From an uncultured Oscillospiraceae bacterium (lineage in GTDB: Bacteria > Bacillota > Clostridia > Oscillospirales > Acutalibacteraceae): 29,511 nt of DNA. Below the pieces are notes generated by a model. The model did not search any database. It worked only from the letters and a program-made list of their open reading frames with translations, and was not told where the DNA came from. This document shows positions 1-8,246 of the stretch, one piece after another (within the stretch, counting starts at the first letter, position 1; every line of letters begins with the position of its first letter). Both the position numbers and the translations under genes were made by a program. The stretch spans positions 1 through 29,511 of the forward strand of contig CABSLQ010000038.1 in the NCBI GenBank assembly GCA_902478605.1. The letters are read 5' to 3'.

Positions 1-54
1 ATGACGGCGGACGCGGTACAGGCGCGCAACAATCCGGATAAGGCGTTTGCGTAA
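1..54 (+). CDS. C-terminal tail of an upstream protein (partial), probably camelysin type
   Basis: The frame is open from base 1 and ends at TAA 52-54, giving a tail that reads ADAVQARNNPDKAFA after the first two residues. Short endings of the form '(A)DAVQA..NNPD.AF' are common at the end of camelysin/TasA-type domains, and the next gene is of that family, so this is probably the end of another SipW-dependent protein. The ATG at base 1 falls inside that frame and is unlikely to be the true start. Too little is visible for more. Confidence 0.5.
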   Translation: MTADAVQARNNPDKAFA

Positions 55-97
55 GCAGGGCCGGCATTTATCCATGTCCAAACAAGGAGGAAACAAC

Positions 98-1591
98 ATG
101 ACAGGCACCAAGAAATCCCTGATCGCGAGCGGCGTGGCGCTGCTGGCAAGCGTGGCTTTACTGGCGGGCACCACCTTTGCGTGGTTCACCGACAGCGTCA
201 CCAACACCGGCAACAAGATCCAGGCGGGCACCCTCGACATCACAGCCACCGTGGCCGAGGTGGATCCCGACGTCACGGCCTTCATCATCAAAAACGCGAC
301 CACCGGCGAGACGGTCAACGGCGGCAAGCCCTTCGGCTTCGGCGAACCGCGGGACATCGAAAAGGTTCCCGGCGCCATCATCAGCGAAGAAAACTGGGAG
401 CCGGGGCAGTCCAGCGCCAAGCTGCTGACCGTGACCAATAACGGCACCCTGGCGGCCAAGGTGAAGCTGGATTTCAGCGTGATCGAAAGCGAGCTGGCCG
501 GCGCGCTGTGGTACGATTTCATCCGGGTGACGGACGGCGCCGCCCAGGGCACCTTCACCAAACGCCCGATGAGCACCCTCGAGGAGATGGAGGCGCTGGA
601 ATTCCCGCTGGAAAGCGGAGAAAATCTCCGGTTTATTCTGGTGTACGGCATGGACGAGGAAGCGGGCAACGACTTCCAGGACAAGAGCTTCGCGGCCGAC
701 GTGGCGATCCTTGCGAAACAGACCCCCAAGGAGGAAGACGGCTTCGGCGATCCCAACTATGACGCGGACGCGGCCTATCTGGTGCCGGTATCCAACGGGG
801 AGGAGCTGAAGGAAGCGGCGGCCGAAGGCGGCCATATTCAGCTCACCGAGGCGATCACGCTGGACGACAGCCTGACCTTCTCCAAGGACATCGTCCTGCA
901 CCTGAACGGCCAGACGCTCACGGTCGGCGGCGGCGGTACGCTGCGGGCGCCGGTGGGGACGACCCTGACCGTGGAGGGGAACGGCACCATCCACGGCGTG
1001 CTCTATGCGGAAAAGACCGGTATGAAGAGCGGGTCTATCGTCGTCAATGCGGGAGAGAACCTGCAGGTTGTAGCCCCTGCCGATAAGGGCTACGCCGTGT
1101 ACGGCGGCATGGGTTCTTCCATCCGGCTCAACGGCGGCACCTATACCGCCTTCAATAAGAACGGTGTGGGCATGGGCGTCATCGAGACGAAGATGTACAG
1201 CACGCTGGAGATCCGGGATGCCGTGATCAATGTCAAGGCGGATACGGTGATCCATATGGTCGGTATTTATGCCGGGGGCGCTTCCAACCGGTTGGAAAAC
1301 GTCACCGTGAACGGCCGGTACAGTACGGCGGCGGATTTTGACTATGCTAACGGAAACACCGTCATCCGGGGCGGCTCTTTTGTCACCAACCGGAAAGCGG
1401 ATGACGGGTTTTACAATCCCACCATCAAATACCAGGGCACGCTGGACATCGCGGACGCAATCATCACCCGGGTCGGCACCGGTATCCAGTGCACGACGCT
1501 GAATACCACCGAGGTGACCGGTCTGACCTATGACAACCTCACCTTCATTTCCGTCGGCGACGTCACCGACCCGGAAATCGCCCACAAATGA
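98..1591 (+). CDS. SipW-dependent camelysin-type surface protein with beta-helix C-terminus (copy 1)
   Basis: Secreted surface or biofilm-matrix type protein of 497 aa. Start chosen at ATG 98 because AAGGAGG at 84-90 is correctly spaced; the longer frame from 47 adds residues before the signal peptide. Residues 1-30 are a SipW-type signal peptide (KKSLIASGVALLASVALLAG, then TTFAWFTDS); by analogy with TasA, cleavage is expected after TFA. The camelysin-like beta domain runs to about residue 212 and contains the WEPGQ motif. A hinge reading DGFGDPNYD follows, then a C-terminal half with short beta-strand repeats (residues about 240-497) resembling a right-handed parallel beta-helix. No cell-wall sorting motif is visible. 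Nucleotides 224-730 are almost identical to 6151-6657. Role as fibre or adhesin is inferred from the family; the substrate is unknown. Confidence 0.85.
   Translation: MTGTKKSLIASGVALLASVALLAGTTFAWFTDSVTNTGNKIQAGTLDITATVAEVDPDVTAFIIKNATTGETVNGGKPFGFGEPRDIEKVPGAIISEENWEPGQSSAKLLTVTNNGTLAAKVKLDFSVIESELAGALWYDFIRVTDGAAQGTFTKRPMSTLEEMEALEFPLESGENLRFILVYGMDEEAGNDFQDKSFAADVAILAKQTPKEEDGFGDPNYDADAAYLVPVSNGEELKEAAAEGGHIQLTEAITLDDSLTFSKDIVLHLNGQTLTVGGGGTLRAPVGTTLTVEGNGTIHGVLYAEKTGMKSGSIVVNAGENLQVVAPADKGYAVYGGMGSSIRLNGGTYTAFNKNGVGMGVIETKMYSTLEIRDAVINVKADTVIHMVGIYAGGASNRLENVTVNGRYSTAADFDYANGNTVIRGGSFVTNRKADDGFYNPTIKYQGTLDIADAIITRVGTGIQCTTLNTTEVTGLTYDNLTFISVGDVTDPEIAHK
224..730 (+). repeat. Near-identical 507-bp block, partner of 6151-6657
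   Basis: Aligned without gaps at an offset of 5927, the two blocks differ at 10 of 507 positions, and 265-591 is identical over 327 bp. The signal-peptide codons just upstream and the C-terminal coding sequence downstream are much less alike. This points to recent gene conversion or duplication confined to the camelysin domain. Confidence 0.9.
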
Positions 1592-1680
1592 GGCCGGACA
1601 GCCGTTCCGCCTGAGCCGCGGCGGTCTGCCGCTCTCAGCGGGGCTGCACCCGGCCGCGTCCCTTGGATTCCCGGAAAGGC

Positions 1681-1699
1681 GGGGGAGAAACCCTCCCCC
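1681..1699 (+). other. GC hairpin before copy 2, with a leader-motif remnant upstream
   Basis: GGGGGAG (1681-1687) and CTCCCCC (1693-1699) form a 7-bp stem with a 5-nt loop just before the ribosome binding site at 1708-1715. GGATTCCCG at 1665-1673 followed by GGGGGAGAAA at 1681-1690 repeats the motif at 8199-8218 in the sipW leader. There is no T-run, so this is not an intrinsic terminator. Confidence 0.5.
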
Positions 1700-1722
1700 A
1701 TATGAATAAGGAGGTCAAGCCT

Positions 1723-3450
1723 ATGCATAGCACCAAGAAGTCCCTGTTGGCCAGCGGCGTCGCCATATTGGCGAGCGTGGCGCTGCTGGCGGGCACCACC
1801 TTCGCGTGGTTCACCGACAGCGTGGTGAACACCGGCAACAAAATCCAGGCCGGCACCCTCGACATCGAGCTGTGGCAGCTGGAGACCACCCTCAACGACG
1901 CGCAGAAGACGGAAGCGGGGGATCCGGATACCCAGCGGGAACTGGGCTATGTCAACATCTCGGATTTTGACAGCGCGGTCTTCAACTACGACCGCTGGGA
2001 GCCGGGCTACAGCGAGCTGGCGGTGCTGCGGGTGAAGAACGGCGGCACCCTGGCCCTCAAGTATAAGCTGGAAATCCTCACCAAAGGCACGGCATCGGGT
2101 GATGCGGCGGTCAACCTGGCCGACGTCATCAACGTGTACGTGAAGCTGAGCGACGAAGCCATCACCGAGGCGCCGACGGCGGATCTGACCGGCTATCGCC
2201 TGGCGGGCACGCTGGCCCAGTTGATGGCGGATCCGGATGGGGCGGCCTACGGCACCCTGAGCGCGGGCAAGGCCGCCTACGCGGGTATCGTGCTCAAGAT
2301 GCAGGAGGACGCGGACAACGACTATCAGGGCGCGTCGGTTGGCGCCACCTTCGACCTGGTGCTCAGCGCGGCTCAGCAGCCGGAGGAAACCGACGGCTTC
2401 GATAACCCCAACTACGACGCGGAGGCCGATATTCCAAGCATCTGGAACGGCGGCCAGCTGGACGAGGACGGGGATATCCCGGCCGATCCGGATTACGACT
2501 TTGACTATGACGCCGATGCCGGTGTGCTGTATATCCATTCGGCGAATGACCTGGTGCAGTTTGCGGCCAACGTCAACGCCGGCAGTAAGGAATACGCGGG
2601 CAAAACGGTGGCTATCACCACCGACATCGACCTGGCGGGTGTGCCGTGGCGTTTCATTGATACCTATAAAAACGGCACCGATACCGACGAGAACACCGGC
2701 AGCCTGAAGGACACCGTCATCGACGGGCAGAACCACACCATCTACAACATGCAGGTGGAAGGGGAAGGCAATCAGCAGGCGGGCTACGGCAAGGGCTTCA
2801 TCGGCAGCCTCGGCCGTGATGACGACATCACCATCAAAAATCTGACCTTCTCCTCGCCGGTCATCAATGCTCAGCACGCTTCCTATAATGTATCGGGTAA
2901 CTTTGTGGGCGTCGTCGTGGGCAGTGCCTTTGCCGACGTCACGCTGGAGAATGTCAACGTCATCGGCGGCGACGTGTACGGCTTCGGCAAGGTGGGCGCC
3001 CTCATCGGCGGGACCAATGCGGCCGGCATTTCGATTACGATTGACAACTGCACCGTTCGCGATACCCGGCTGACGGGGACGACCAATGTCGGCGGCCTGG
3101 CCGGCATGATTTTCAACACCTGCCCGGTGAAAATCGTTAACACCTCCATGCCCGACGTGACCTTCACCATGAGTGCCACGGCCACCTATGTGGATGAGGT
3201 GACCGTCGGCGAGAATCGGGAACCGGACAAGGAGCAGCCCTACAAACCCGGCACCGTGCTAAAGGGCAATTGGTGGAAATACGCCTATACGCCCGAGGAC
3301 TATTACTACGGCGGCCATGCCAATTTGTTCGTCCTGTATGACGGCACATACAGCAGCGAAAACCGTGTGGAGTGCTATTTGTCCGAGCCGGCAAACGGAA
3401 GGCTTGCCAACAACGAAATCTGCATCGATTCCTTTGAACAGCTTCCGTAA
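1723..3450 (+). CDS. SipW-dependent camelysin-type surface protein (copy 2), probably truncated by a stop
   Basis: Product of 575 aa. Start at ATG 1723 with AAGGAGGT at 1708-1715. The SipW-type signal peptide (residues 1-30) ends in FAWFTDSVVNTGNKIQAG. The camelysin-like domain includes RWEPGYSE and ends with hinge DGFDNPNYD near residue 222. A variable half follows with GLUG-like turns such as VGALIGG and VGGLAGMIF (about residues 260-500). The frame stops at TAA 3448-3450 after FEQLP. The same frame resumes open and ends at 3738 with the kind of C-terminal tail expected for these proteins, so the present stop probably shortens the ancestral gene. The short product keeps the exported domain and might still function. 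Confidence 0.8.
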   Translation: MHSTKKSLLASGVAILASVALLAGTTFAWFTDSVVNTGNKIQAGTLDIELWQLETTLNDAQKTEAGDPDTQRELGYVNISDFDSAVFNYDRWEPGYSELAVLRVKNGGTLALKYKLEILTKGTASGDAAVNLADVINVYVKLSDEAITEAPTADLTGYRLAGTLAQLMADPDGAAYGTLSAGKAAYAGIVLKMQEDADNDYQGASVGATFDLVLSAAQQPEETDGFDNPNYDAEADIPSIWNGGQLDEDGDIPADPDYDFDYDADAGVLYIHSANDLVQFAANVNAGSKEYAGKTVAITTDIDLAGVPWRFIDTYKNGTDTDENTGSLKDTVIDGQNHTIYNMQVEGEGNQQAGYGKGFIGSLGRDDDITIKNLTFSSPVINAQHASYNVSGNFVGVVVGSAFADVTLENVNVIGGDVYGFGKVGALIGGTNAAGISITIDNCTVRDTRLTGTTNVGGLAGMIFNTCPVKIVNTSMPDVTFTMSATATYVDEVTVGENREPDKEQPYKPGTVLKGNWWKYAYTPEDYYYGGHANLFVLYDGTYSSENRVECYLSEPANGRLANNEICIDSFEQLP

Positions 3451-3738
3451 GCATCGCCTGCCCCTGCCGTCGTTTTCCGCGTCCATGTCCGCCGCGGTGT
3501 GACAGAAATCGGCGGCGGCACCTTGGAAGTGAAGGGCGGCGGGGGCGGTTCCACCTGCCGGCTGAACCTCTACGACAATAGCGGCGCCAGAATCGTCGTG
3601 TACGGCGGTACATTCAAGAATTTCGATCCCTCCGACAATCAATCGGAGAATCCGCGATACAACTACGTGGCAGAAGGCTATAAAGTGGTGGCGGAAACGG
3701 CGGGAGAGGACACCTGGTACACGGTTGTTCCAGCGTAA
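3451..3738 (+). pseudogene. Detached C-terminal remnant of copy 2
   Basis: In frame with 1723-3450, the codons after the TAA run open to a stop at 3738. From 3499 the translation reads TEIGGGTLEVKGG, then GGTFKNFDPSDN, NYVAEGYKVV and a final TWYTVVPA. Such endings (a last beta-helix turn plus a short cap) are usual in this protein group. No ribosome binding site supports the GTG at 3499. Residues encoded by 3451-3498 look unlike coding sequence of the family, so the lesion may be more than one substitution. Read-through cannot be excluded. Confidence 0.65.
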
Positions 3739-3768
3739 CCGACCCTGTTGATGGGCCTTGTTACATAT

Positions 3769-3809
3769 CGATACGTTCCGACCTGGTCGGCGTTGGCCGG
3801 GGCGTATCG
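3769..3809 (+). other. Stem-loop in the spacer before copy 3
   Basis: CGATACG (3769-3775) pairs with CGTATCG (3803-3809), enclosing a smaller hairpin CCGA-CCTGG-TCGG at 3778-3790. It lies between the end of copy 2 and the ribosome binding site of copy 3. No T-run follows, so an mRNA-processing or stabilising role is more likely than termination; this is inference. Confidence 0.4.
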
Positions 3810-3849
3810 TCGTAAATCAACGCCGATAAGCAATAAGGAGGTCTGCACG

Positions 3850-5553
3850 ATGCAGAATACCAAGAAATCCCTGATTGCCAGCGGCGTGGCGCTGCTGGCG
3901 AGCGTGGCGCTGCTGGCAGGCGCCACCTTCGCGTGGTTCACCGACAGCGTCGTGAACACCGGCAATAAGATTGAAGCGGGCACCCTGAACATCGATCTGC
4001 TGCAGCTGGCGGATACCCTCAACGACGGCCAGAAAGAGGCGCTGGAAGAGGGAGGCATCACCCCGGCGGACGGAACCTACGTCAGCATCGCCGATGTCCG
4101 GGCGCCGATATTCGACTACGACAGGTGGGAGCCGGGCTACAGCGAGGCGGTTGTGCTCAAGGTGGCCAATGCGGGCAGCCTGGCGCTGAAATGGAATCTG
4201 CAGCTGATTGCGAACGGCGAAGTGGGCATTCTGGGCGATGTGATCGATGTATATGCCCGGGTAAGCGAGGGCGCAGCGATCACCGAGCTCCCGGCGAACT
4301 TCAGCGCGGTAACCGCGGCGGGAAGCGGCTATACGCGGGTTGGTACACTCAATGAGCTGATTGCCGACCCGGATGGTGCGGCGCGAGGCGTGCTGTACGC
4401 GGCGAACGCTGTGCCGGACGGCGGCTGTTCGGAGGCTTATGCGGCGATTGTGCTCCATATGCAGGAGGGCGCAGATAACGACTATCAGAATAAGTCCATT
4501 GGCAGCACGCTGGACATTGTGCTCAACGCCGGCCAGTACGCCTATGAGACGGATGGCTTTGACAACCCCAATTATGACATGGGAGCGACGCTGCTCGACG
4601 CCAATGTCGCCGACGCAGCCGATCTGGCCGAGGAGATCGGCGCACAATACGATGCGGATACCAGAACGGTCACCTTGACCAAGCCGGTAACGACCGACAA
4701 ACAGATGGTGATTGCCGACTGCGAGGCGTTCACGCTGGATTTGAATGGGCAGACCATGACTATGACGAGCACGCCCGGCTATGCGCTGGAATCGTTTGCG
4801 GAAATGACCATCCGGGGCGGCACCCTTGCGGCCCCCAACGCCCAGCGGGGCATTTACGCTCATGCGCCGCTCACCGTGGAGAACGCCACGCTGGAGGCGA
4901 AGGATGTGGCTATTGCGGCGTTCGACGATGTGACCATCCAAGACAGCACGCTGGAAATGGGCGAAAACGGCTATGCGCTTTGCTCCTTCAATAATGACAA
5001 TCATATCAGCGTCGACAATTGTACAATCAATCTCCCCGGAGCGGGTATAGGGATTTACCATAATGGATCCTATCGGGATCTGGTCCTCGACGTTGCGGAT
5101 ACGACCATCAACGCCCCCGATGGGGTGGGCGTGTACATTTCCGCCTCCCTGCAGACCGGCCTGCAGACCGCGACCTTTACGGATTGCACCATCACGGGCT
5201 CGACCGGCATCGAGGTGAAATACACCGATCTTACGTTGAATAACTGCACAGTAACCGCTACCGGCGAGGTGTCCTATGTGCAGAATAACAACGGCTCCAC
5301 CACCGACGGCTTTGCCGTCGTGTCGAGCGACAATTCCATGGCGCCCGATTCCCCCAAACCCGAAGGTACGATTACCATAGACGGTGGCGTTTACACGGGC
5401 CCCGTCGGGCTAATCGAGTATATTAACGGGTCAGGGCCGGAAGCGACCTATGTGATTTACGCGGGAACCTTCGACACCGATATTTCCGCTTATGTCGCCG
5501 AGGGCAGCACCGTGAACGAAGCAGACGGCGTTTTCACCGTGACCAGAAACTGA
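3850..5553 (+). CDS. SipW-dependent camelysin-type surface protein with beta-helix C-terminus (copy 3)
   Basis: Product of 567 aa. Start at ATG 3850 with AAGGAGGT at 3835-3842; the frame is open further upstream but without a signal peptide or ribosome binding site. SipW-type signal peptide at residues 1-30 (FAWFTDSVVNTGNKIEAG). The camelysin-like domain carries RWEPGYSEAVVLKVANAG, then hinge DGFDNPNYD near residue 234. The C-terminal half has many short beta repeats (MTIRGGTL, ATLEAKDVAI, VDNCTINLPG, FTDCTITGSTGIEV), a parallel beta-helix signature. It ends with a cap containing YVAEGS, like the copy 2 remnant. Closest in the window to copy 2 in the camelysin domain. Surface or matrix role is inferred from the family. 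Confidence 0.85.
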   Translation: MQNTKKSLIASGVALLASVALLAGATFAWFTDSVVNTGNKIEAGTLNIDLLQLADTLNDGQKEALEEGGITPADGTYVSIADVRAPIFDYDRWEPGYSEAVVLKVANAGSLALKWNLQLIANGEVGILGDVIDVYARVSEGAAITELPANFSAVTAAGSGYTRVGTLNELIADPDGAARGVLYAANAVPDGGCSEAYAAIVLHMQEGADNDYQNKSIGSTLDIVLNAGQYAYETDGFDNPNYDMGATLLDANVADAADLAEEIGAQYDADTRTVTLTKPVTTDKQMVIADCEAFTLDLNGQTMTMTSTPGYALESFAEMTIRGGTLAAPNAQRGIYAHAPLTVENATLEAKDVAIAAFDDVTIQDSTLEMGENGYALCSFNNDNHISVDNCTINLPGAGIGIYHNGSYRDLVLDVADTTINAPDGVGVYISASLQTGLQTATFTDCTITGSTGIEVKYTDLTLNNCTVTATGEVSYVQNNNGSTTDGFAVVSSDNSMAPDSPKPEGTITIDGGVYTGPVGLIEYINGSGPEATYVIYAGTFDTDISAYVAEGSTVNEADGVFTVTRN

Positions 5554-6024
5554 GCAAACGGATACCCGGGTGAAAACACCCGCAAGCCGCCGGCCATCCG
5601 GCCGCGTATCCGGCACGGGCACACCGTGACCAGGATAGCGGCGGACGCGGCATTGTGCCGGCGGCATACAACGGTCCCCGCCCGCTGCATGGGGCAGCGG
5701 GCGCCCCGCACCCCTTACCGGGGGCGCGGGGCGGGGATCCAAGGGCGCAGGCCCACCGCGTGTGCTTTTGGATTCCCGAAGCGTTGGAAAATCCTTTGTG
5801 CCGAAAGACGGGTGCTCTCCTCCACAGATGAAAAGGGATGAAGTCCCATGACGGCGGCGCAAACGGTTATATTTTCCACCAGGGAGGGGACATTGTAAAT
5901 CCCTGCAGGCAAAGGCCTGTATGGGGGGACGCGACAACCTGCAGATACGCTCCGGTTTTGGCGGCGTGGACCGGGATGTATTACCCCGGAACCATGCCGA
6001 CAATTTGACAGGAGGACAACCATT
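5554..6024 (+). other. 471-bp intergenic region with several hairpins
   Basis: Holds no convincing gene. It contains a perfect 9-bp hairpin (GCCCGCTGC 5680-5688 with GCAGCGGGC 5694-5702), the two-hairpin element at 5702-5778, and a further stem around 5900-5920 (CAGGC-AAAG-GCCTG with extended flanks). A ribosome binding site at 6010-6015 precedes the GTG of copy 4. I see no consensus promoter and no T-tailed terminator, so transcription may enter from upstream or from a non-consensus promoter. Confidence 0.6.
5702..5778 (+). promoter_or_regulatory. Two-hairpin leader element, copy A (shared with the sipW leader)
   Basis: Hairpin 1: CGCCCCGC (5702-5709) with GCGGGGCG (5726-5733). Hairpin 2: GGGATCCAA (5734-5742) with TTGGATTCCC (5768-5777, one bulge), closed further by GGGC/GCTT. 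The same order of elements with similar bases occurs at 8129-8206. It could be a cis-acting RNA for the surface-protein locus or a REP-like repeat that happens to lie here. Confidence 0.5.
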
Positions 6025-8040
6025 GTGAAAAGCACAAAGAAGTCCCTGATCGCGAGCGGCGTAGCCCTGCTGGCGAGTGTGGCGCTGCTGGCGGGCACCA
6101 CCTTTGCGTGGTTCACCGACAGCGTAACCAATACCGGCAACAAAATTCAAGCGGGCACCCTCGACATCACAGCCACCGTGGCCGAGGTGGCTCCCGACGT
6201 CACGGCCTTCATCATCAAAAACGCGACCACCGGCGAGACGGTCAACGGCGGCAAGCCCTTCGGCTTCGGCGAACCGCGGGACATCGAAAAGGTTCCCGGC
6301 GCCATCATCAGCGAAGAAAACTGGGAGCCGGGGCAGTCCAGCGCCAAGCTGCTGACCGTGACCAATAACGGCACCCTGGCGGCCAAGGTGAAGCTGGATT
6401 TCAGCGTGATCGAAAGCGAGCTGGCCGGCGCGCTGTGGTACGATTTCATCCGGGTGACGGACGGCGCCGCCCAGGGCACCTTCACCAAACGCCCGATGAG
6501 CACCCTCGAGGAGATGGAAGCGCTGGAATTCCCGCTGGAAAGCGGCGAAAATCTCCGGTTTATTCTGGTGTACGGCATGGACGAGGAAGCGGGCAACGCC
6601 TTCCAGGGTAAGAGCTTCGCGGCCGACGTGACGATCCTTGCCAAACAGGCGCCCAAGGAAACCGACGGCTTTGATAACCCCGATTACGACGCCGAGGCGG
6701 ACTATCCCGTTTGGGATGGAACAAGCGCGGATACGACCTGGTATGATGCGCAGGATACGGCCTATACGCTGTCGGCACCTGCCCAGCTGGCCGGTTTGGC
6801 TCAGCTGGTAAACGAGGGCACAACCTTTGAGAATGTGACCATTACGCTGACCGAAAACCTGTACCTCGGCAACCAGGAATGGACCCCCATCGGTCAGAAG
6901 GGGGCGGGCAAGTTTTTCCAGGGAACCTTTGACGGCAACGGAAAAACGGTCAGTGGCCTGAAGATTTCCGCGGAAAACAACAACGACGCGGATACCTTCG
7001 ACGGCTATGCCGCCCTTTTTGGCGCCACCCAGAATGCGGTGGTTCAAAACGTGACGGTATACGGCACGGTGGATGCCCAAAACGCGGCCGGCATCGTGGC
7101 CCGCGCCAATGAGGGCACCACCATCCGCGGTTGCGTCAGCAACGTGACGGTGACCGGCTCCACGAAAGCCGGCGGCATTGTCTGTCTCGCCAATGCGGGC
7201 GGCGTGACCATCGCCGACTGTGTCAACAACGGGGCGGTGACCGGCGGCAACGACGGCCTTGGCGGCATTGCCGGCTATGTCAATACCGGCACGGCGATCA
7301 CCGGCTGCACCAACACCGGCGCGGTTGGCGGCGAAGCCTCCCGATTTGCCGGCGGCATTGTCGGATACGGCAGCGCAGGCAACAGCACGGTTTCCAGCTG
7401 CGAAAATACCGGCGCCGTGACGGCCGGCACCAACGCCGGCGGCATCGTCGGCATTGCGACGGACGCCTGGACGGTCACCGACTGCGTCAACGGCGGGAAC
7501 GTGAACGGCGGGAATACGGCGGACGCCGGCGGCATCCTGGGTTCCATGCAGGGCGGCACGGTTGAAAGCTGCCGCAATACGGCGGCCGTGCACGGCCGAT
7601 ATGCGGGCGGCGTGGTCGGTTCCACCGGCGGGGCGGCCGAGGTCGTCCATTGCGCGGGCGGCCGCGCGGCCATCACCAGCCCGGCCTTTACCCTGGGCTT
7701 CACGGGGCAGACCTTCACCCTGGATCTGGACGCCAATGCCTGCGCCGGCCGCTTAATCGGCGCCAATGCCGGCGGCGGTCCGGACGTTTGGACCAGGCTG
7801 ACCATCGACGACGATAGCGGTGACGATTACACCGGTATCGGCGACGTGGGCATCTGCGGGCCTTACACGACTTGGGCCAATCTCGAGATTGTTGCCGGAA
7901 CGCTTCACGGGGATCCTGTCGCCGGCAACCTCACGTTTATCCGAATCGACGACGGTGTGGAATGGAACGGCCGCGAAGCGGGCACCTATAGTTGCGGCGG
8001 CCTGAATGAAGCGATCCGGAAGGACGAATGGACCAAATAA
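6025..8040 (+). CDS. SipW-dependent camelysin-type surface protein with GLUG repeats (copy 4)
   Basis: Product of 671 aa. Start is GTG 6025, fixed by AGGAGG at 6010-6015 and by alignment with the signal peptides of the other copies. SipW-type signal peptide (residues 1-30), then a camelysin-like domain almost identical to copy 1, hinge DGFDNPDYD near residue 213, then a different C-terminal half. Residues about 230-340 resemble the region that precedes GLUG repeats (FQGTFDGNGKTVSGL). Residues about 354-542 hold about seven GLUG-type repeats (GGIVGYG, GGIAGYV, GGILGSM and similar, each followed by a C.N.G.V turn). The last 120 residues are unassigned. GLUG repeats occur in bacterial surface proteins and adhesins. 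Followed by a sipW transcription unit with its own promoter. Confidence 0.87.
   Translation: MKSTKKSLIASGVALLASVALLAGTTFAWFTDSVTNTGNKIQAGTLDITATVAEVAPDVTAFIIKNATTGETVNGGKPFGFGEPRDIEKVPGAIISEENWEPGQSSAKLLTVTNNGTLAAKVKLDFSVIESELAGALWYDFIRVTDGAAQGTFTKRPMSTLEEMEALEFPLESGENLRFILVYGMDEEAGNAFQGKSFAADVTILAKQAPKETDGFDNPDYDAEADYPVWDGTSADTTWYDAQDTAYTLSAPAQLAGLAQLVNEGTTFENVTITLTENLYLGNQEWTPIGQKGAGKFFQGTFDGNGKTVSGLKISAENNNDADTFDGYAALFGATQNAVVQNVTVYGTVDAQNAAGIVARANEGTTIRGCVSNVTVTGSTKAGGIVCLANAGGVTIADCVNNGAVTGGNDGLGGIAGYVNTGTAITGCTNTGAVGGEASRFAGGIVGYGSAGNSTVSSCENTGAVTAGTNAGGIVGIATDAWTVTDCVNGGNVNGGNTADAGGILGSMQGGTVESCRNTAAVHGRYAGGVVGSTGGAAEVVHCAGGRAAITSPAFTLGFTGQTFTLDLDANACAGRLIGANAGGGPDVWTRLTIDDDSGDDYTGIGDVGICGPYTTWANLEIVAGTLHGDPVAGNLTFIRIDDGVEWNGREAGTYSCGGLNEAIRKDEWTK
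6151..6657 (+). repeat. Near-identical 507-bp block, partner of 224-730
   Basis: Encodes the camelysin domain of copy 4 and matches copy 1 at 497 of 507 positions without gaps. Seven of the ten differences fall in the last 60 bases, where identity breaks down toward the hinge. Confidence 0.9.
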
Positions 8041-8093
8041 ACCGCCGTGTCCGTCCCGGCAGAACCTTTTGCCGCGTGTTTTCCTTCTTTGGG

Positions 8094-8122
8094 TTGACGG
8101 GCGCGGCCGCGGCGGGTATACT
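8094..8122 (+). promoter_or_regulatory. Sigma-A promoter of the sipW unit
   Basis: TTGACG at 8094-8099, 17-bp spacer, TATACT at 8117-8122. Transcription would begin near 8129, exactly where the leader hairpin starts. Confidence 0.8.
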
Positions 8123-8128
8123 GGTATA

Positions 8129-8206
8129 GGAATCCCGTCCCGCCCCTGTACGGGGCGGGCGGGAATCCGGGGGCATGAGCGGAGCGCTTCGTGCTTCCGG
8201 ATTCCC
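8129..8206 (+). promoter_or_regulatory. sipW leader with mutually exclusive hairpins, copy B of the leader element
   Basis: The arm 8129-8146 pairs with 8152-8168 (one mismatch, one bulge) around loop TGTAC. GGGAATCCGG at 8161-8170 is also perfectly complementary to CCGGATTCCC at 8197-8206. Because 8161-8168 belongs to both stems, the structures exclude each other. No T-run follows, so any switch would act on mRNA stability or translation rather than termination. Confidence 0.5.
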
Positions 8207-8246
8207 GTGGGGGAGAAAGTAGAACACAAACCTGGAGGATATACGG

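Noticed and set aside
158..1585. Long open frame on the minus strand opposite copy 1, with similar ones opposite copies 2-4
   Set aside because: High GC in third positions keeps the opposite strand open. The translations are low-complexity (His/Arg/Gly-rich), lack ribosome binding sites, and mirror real genes.
5820..5990. Possible c-di-GMP (GEMM) riboswitch, prompted by GCGCAAACGG and GGGACGCGAC
   Set aside because: The diagnostic ACGCAAAGCC and GGTAGG segments are not in the right order or form, so only the generic hairpins are reported.
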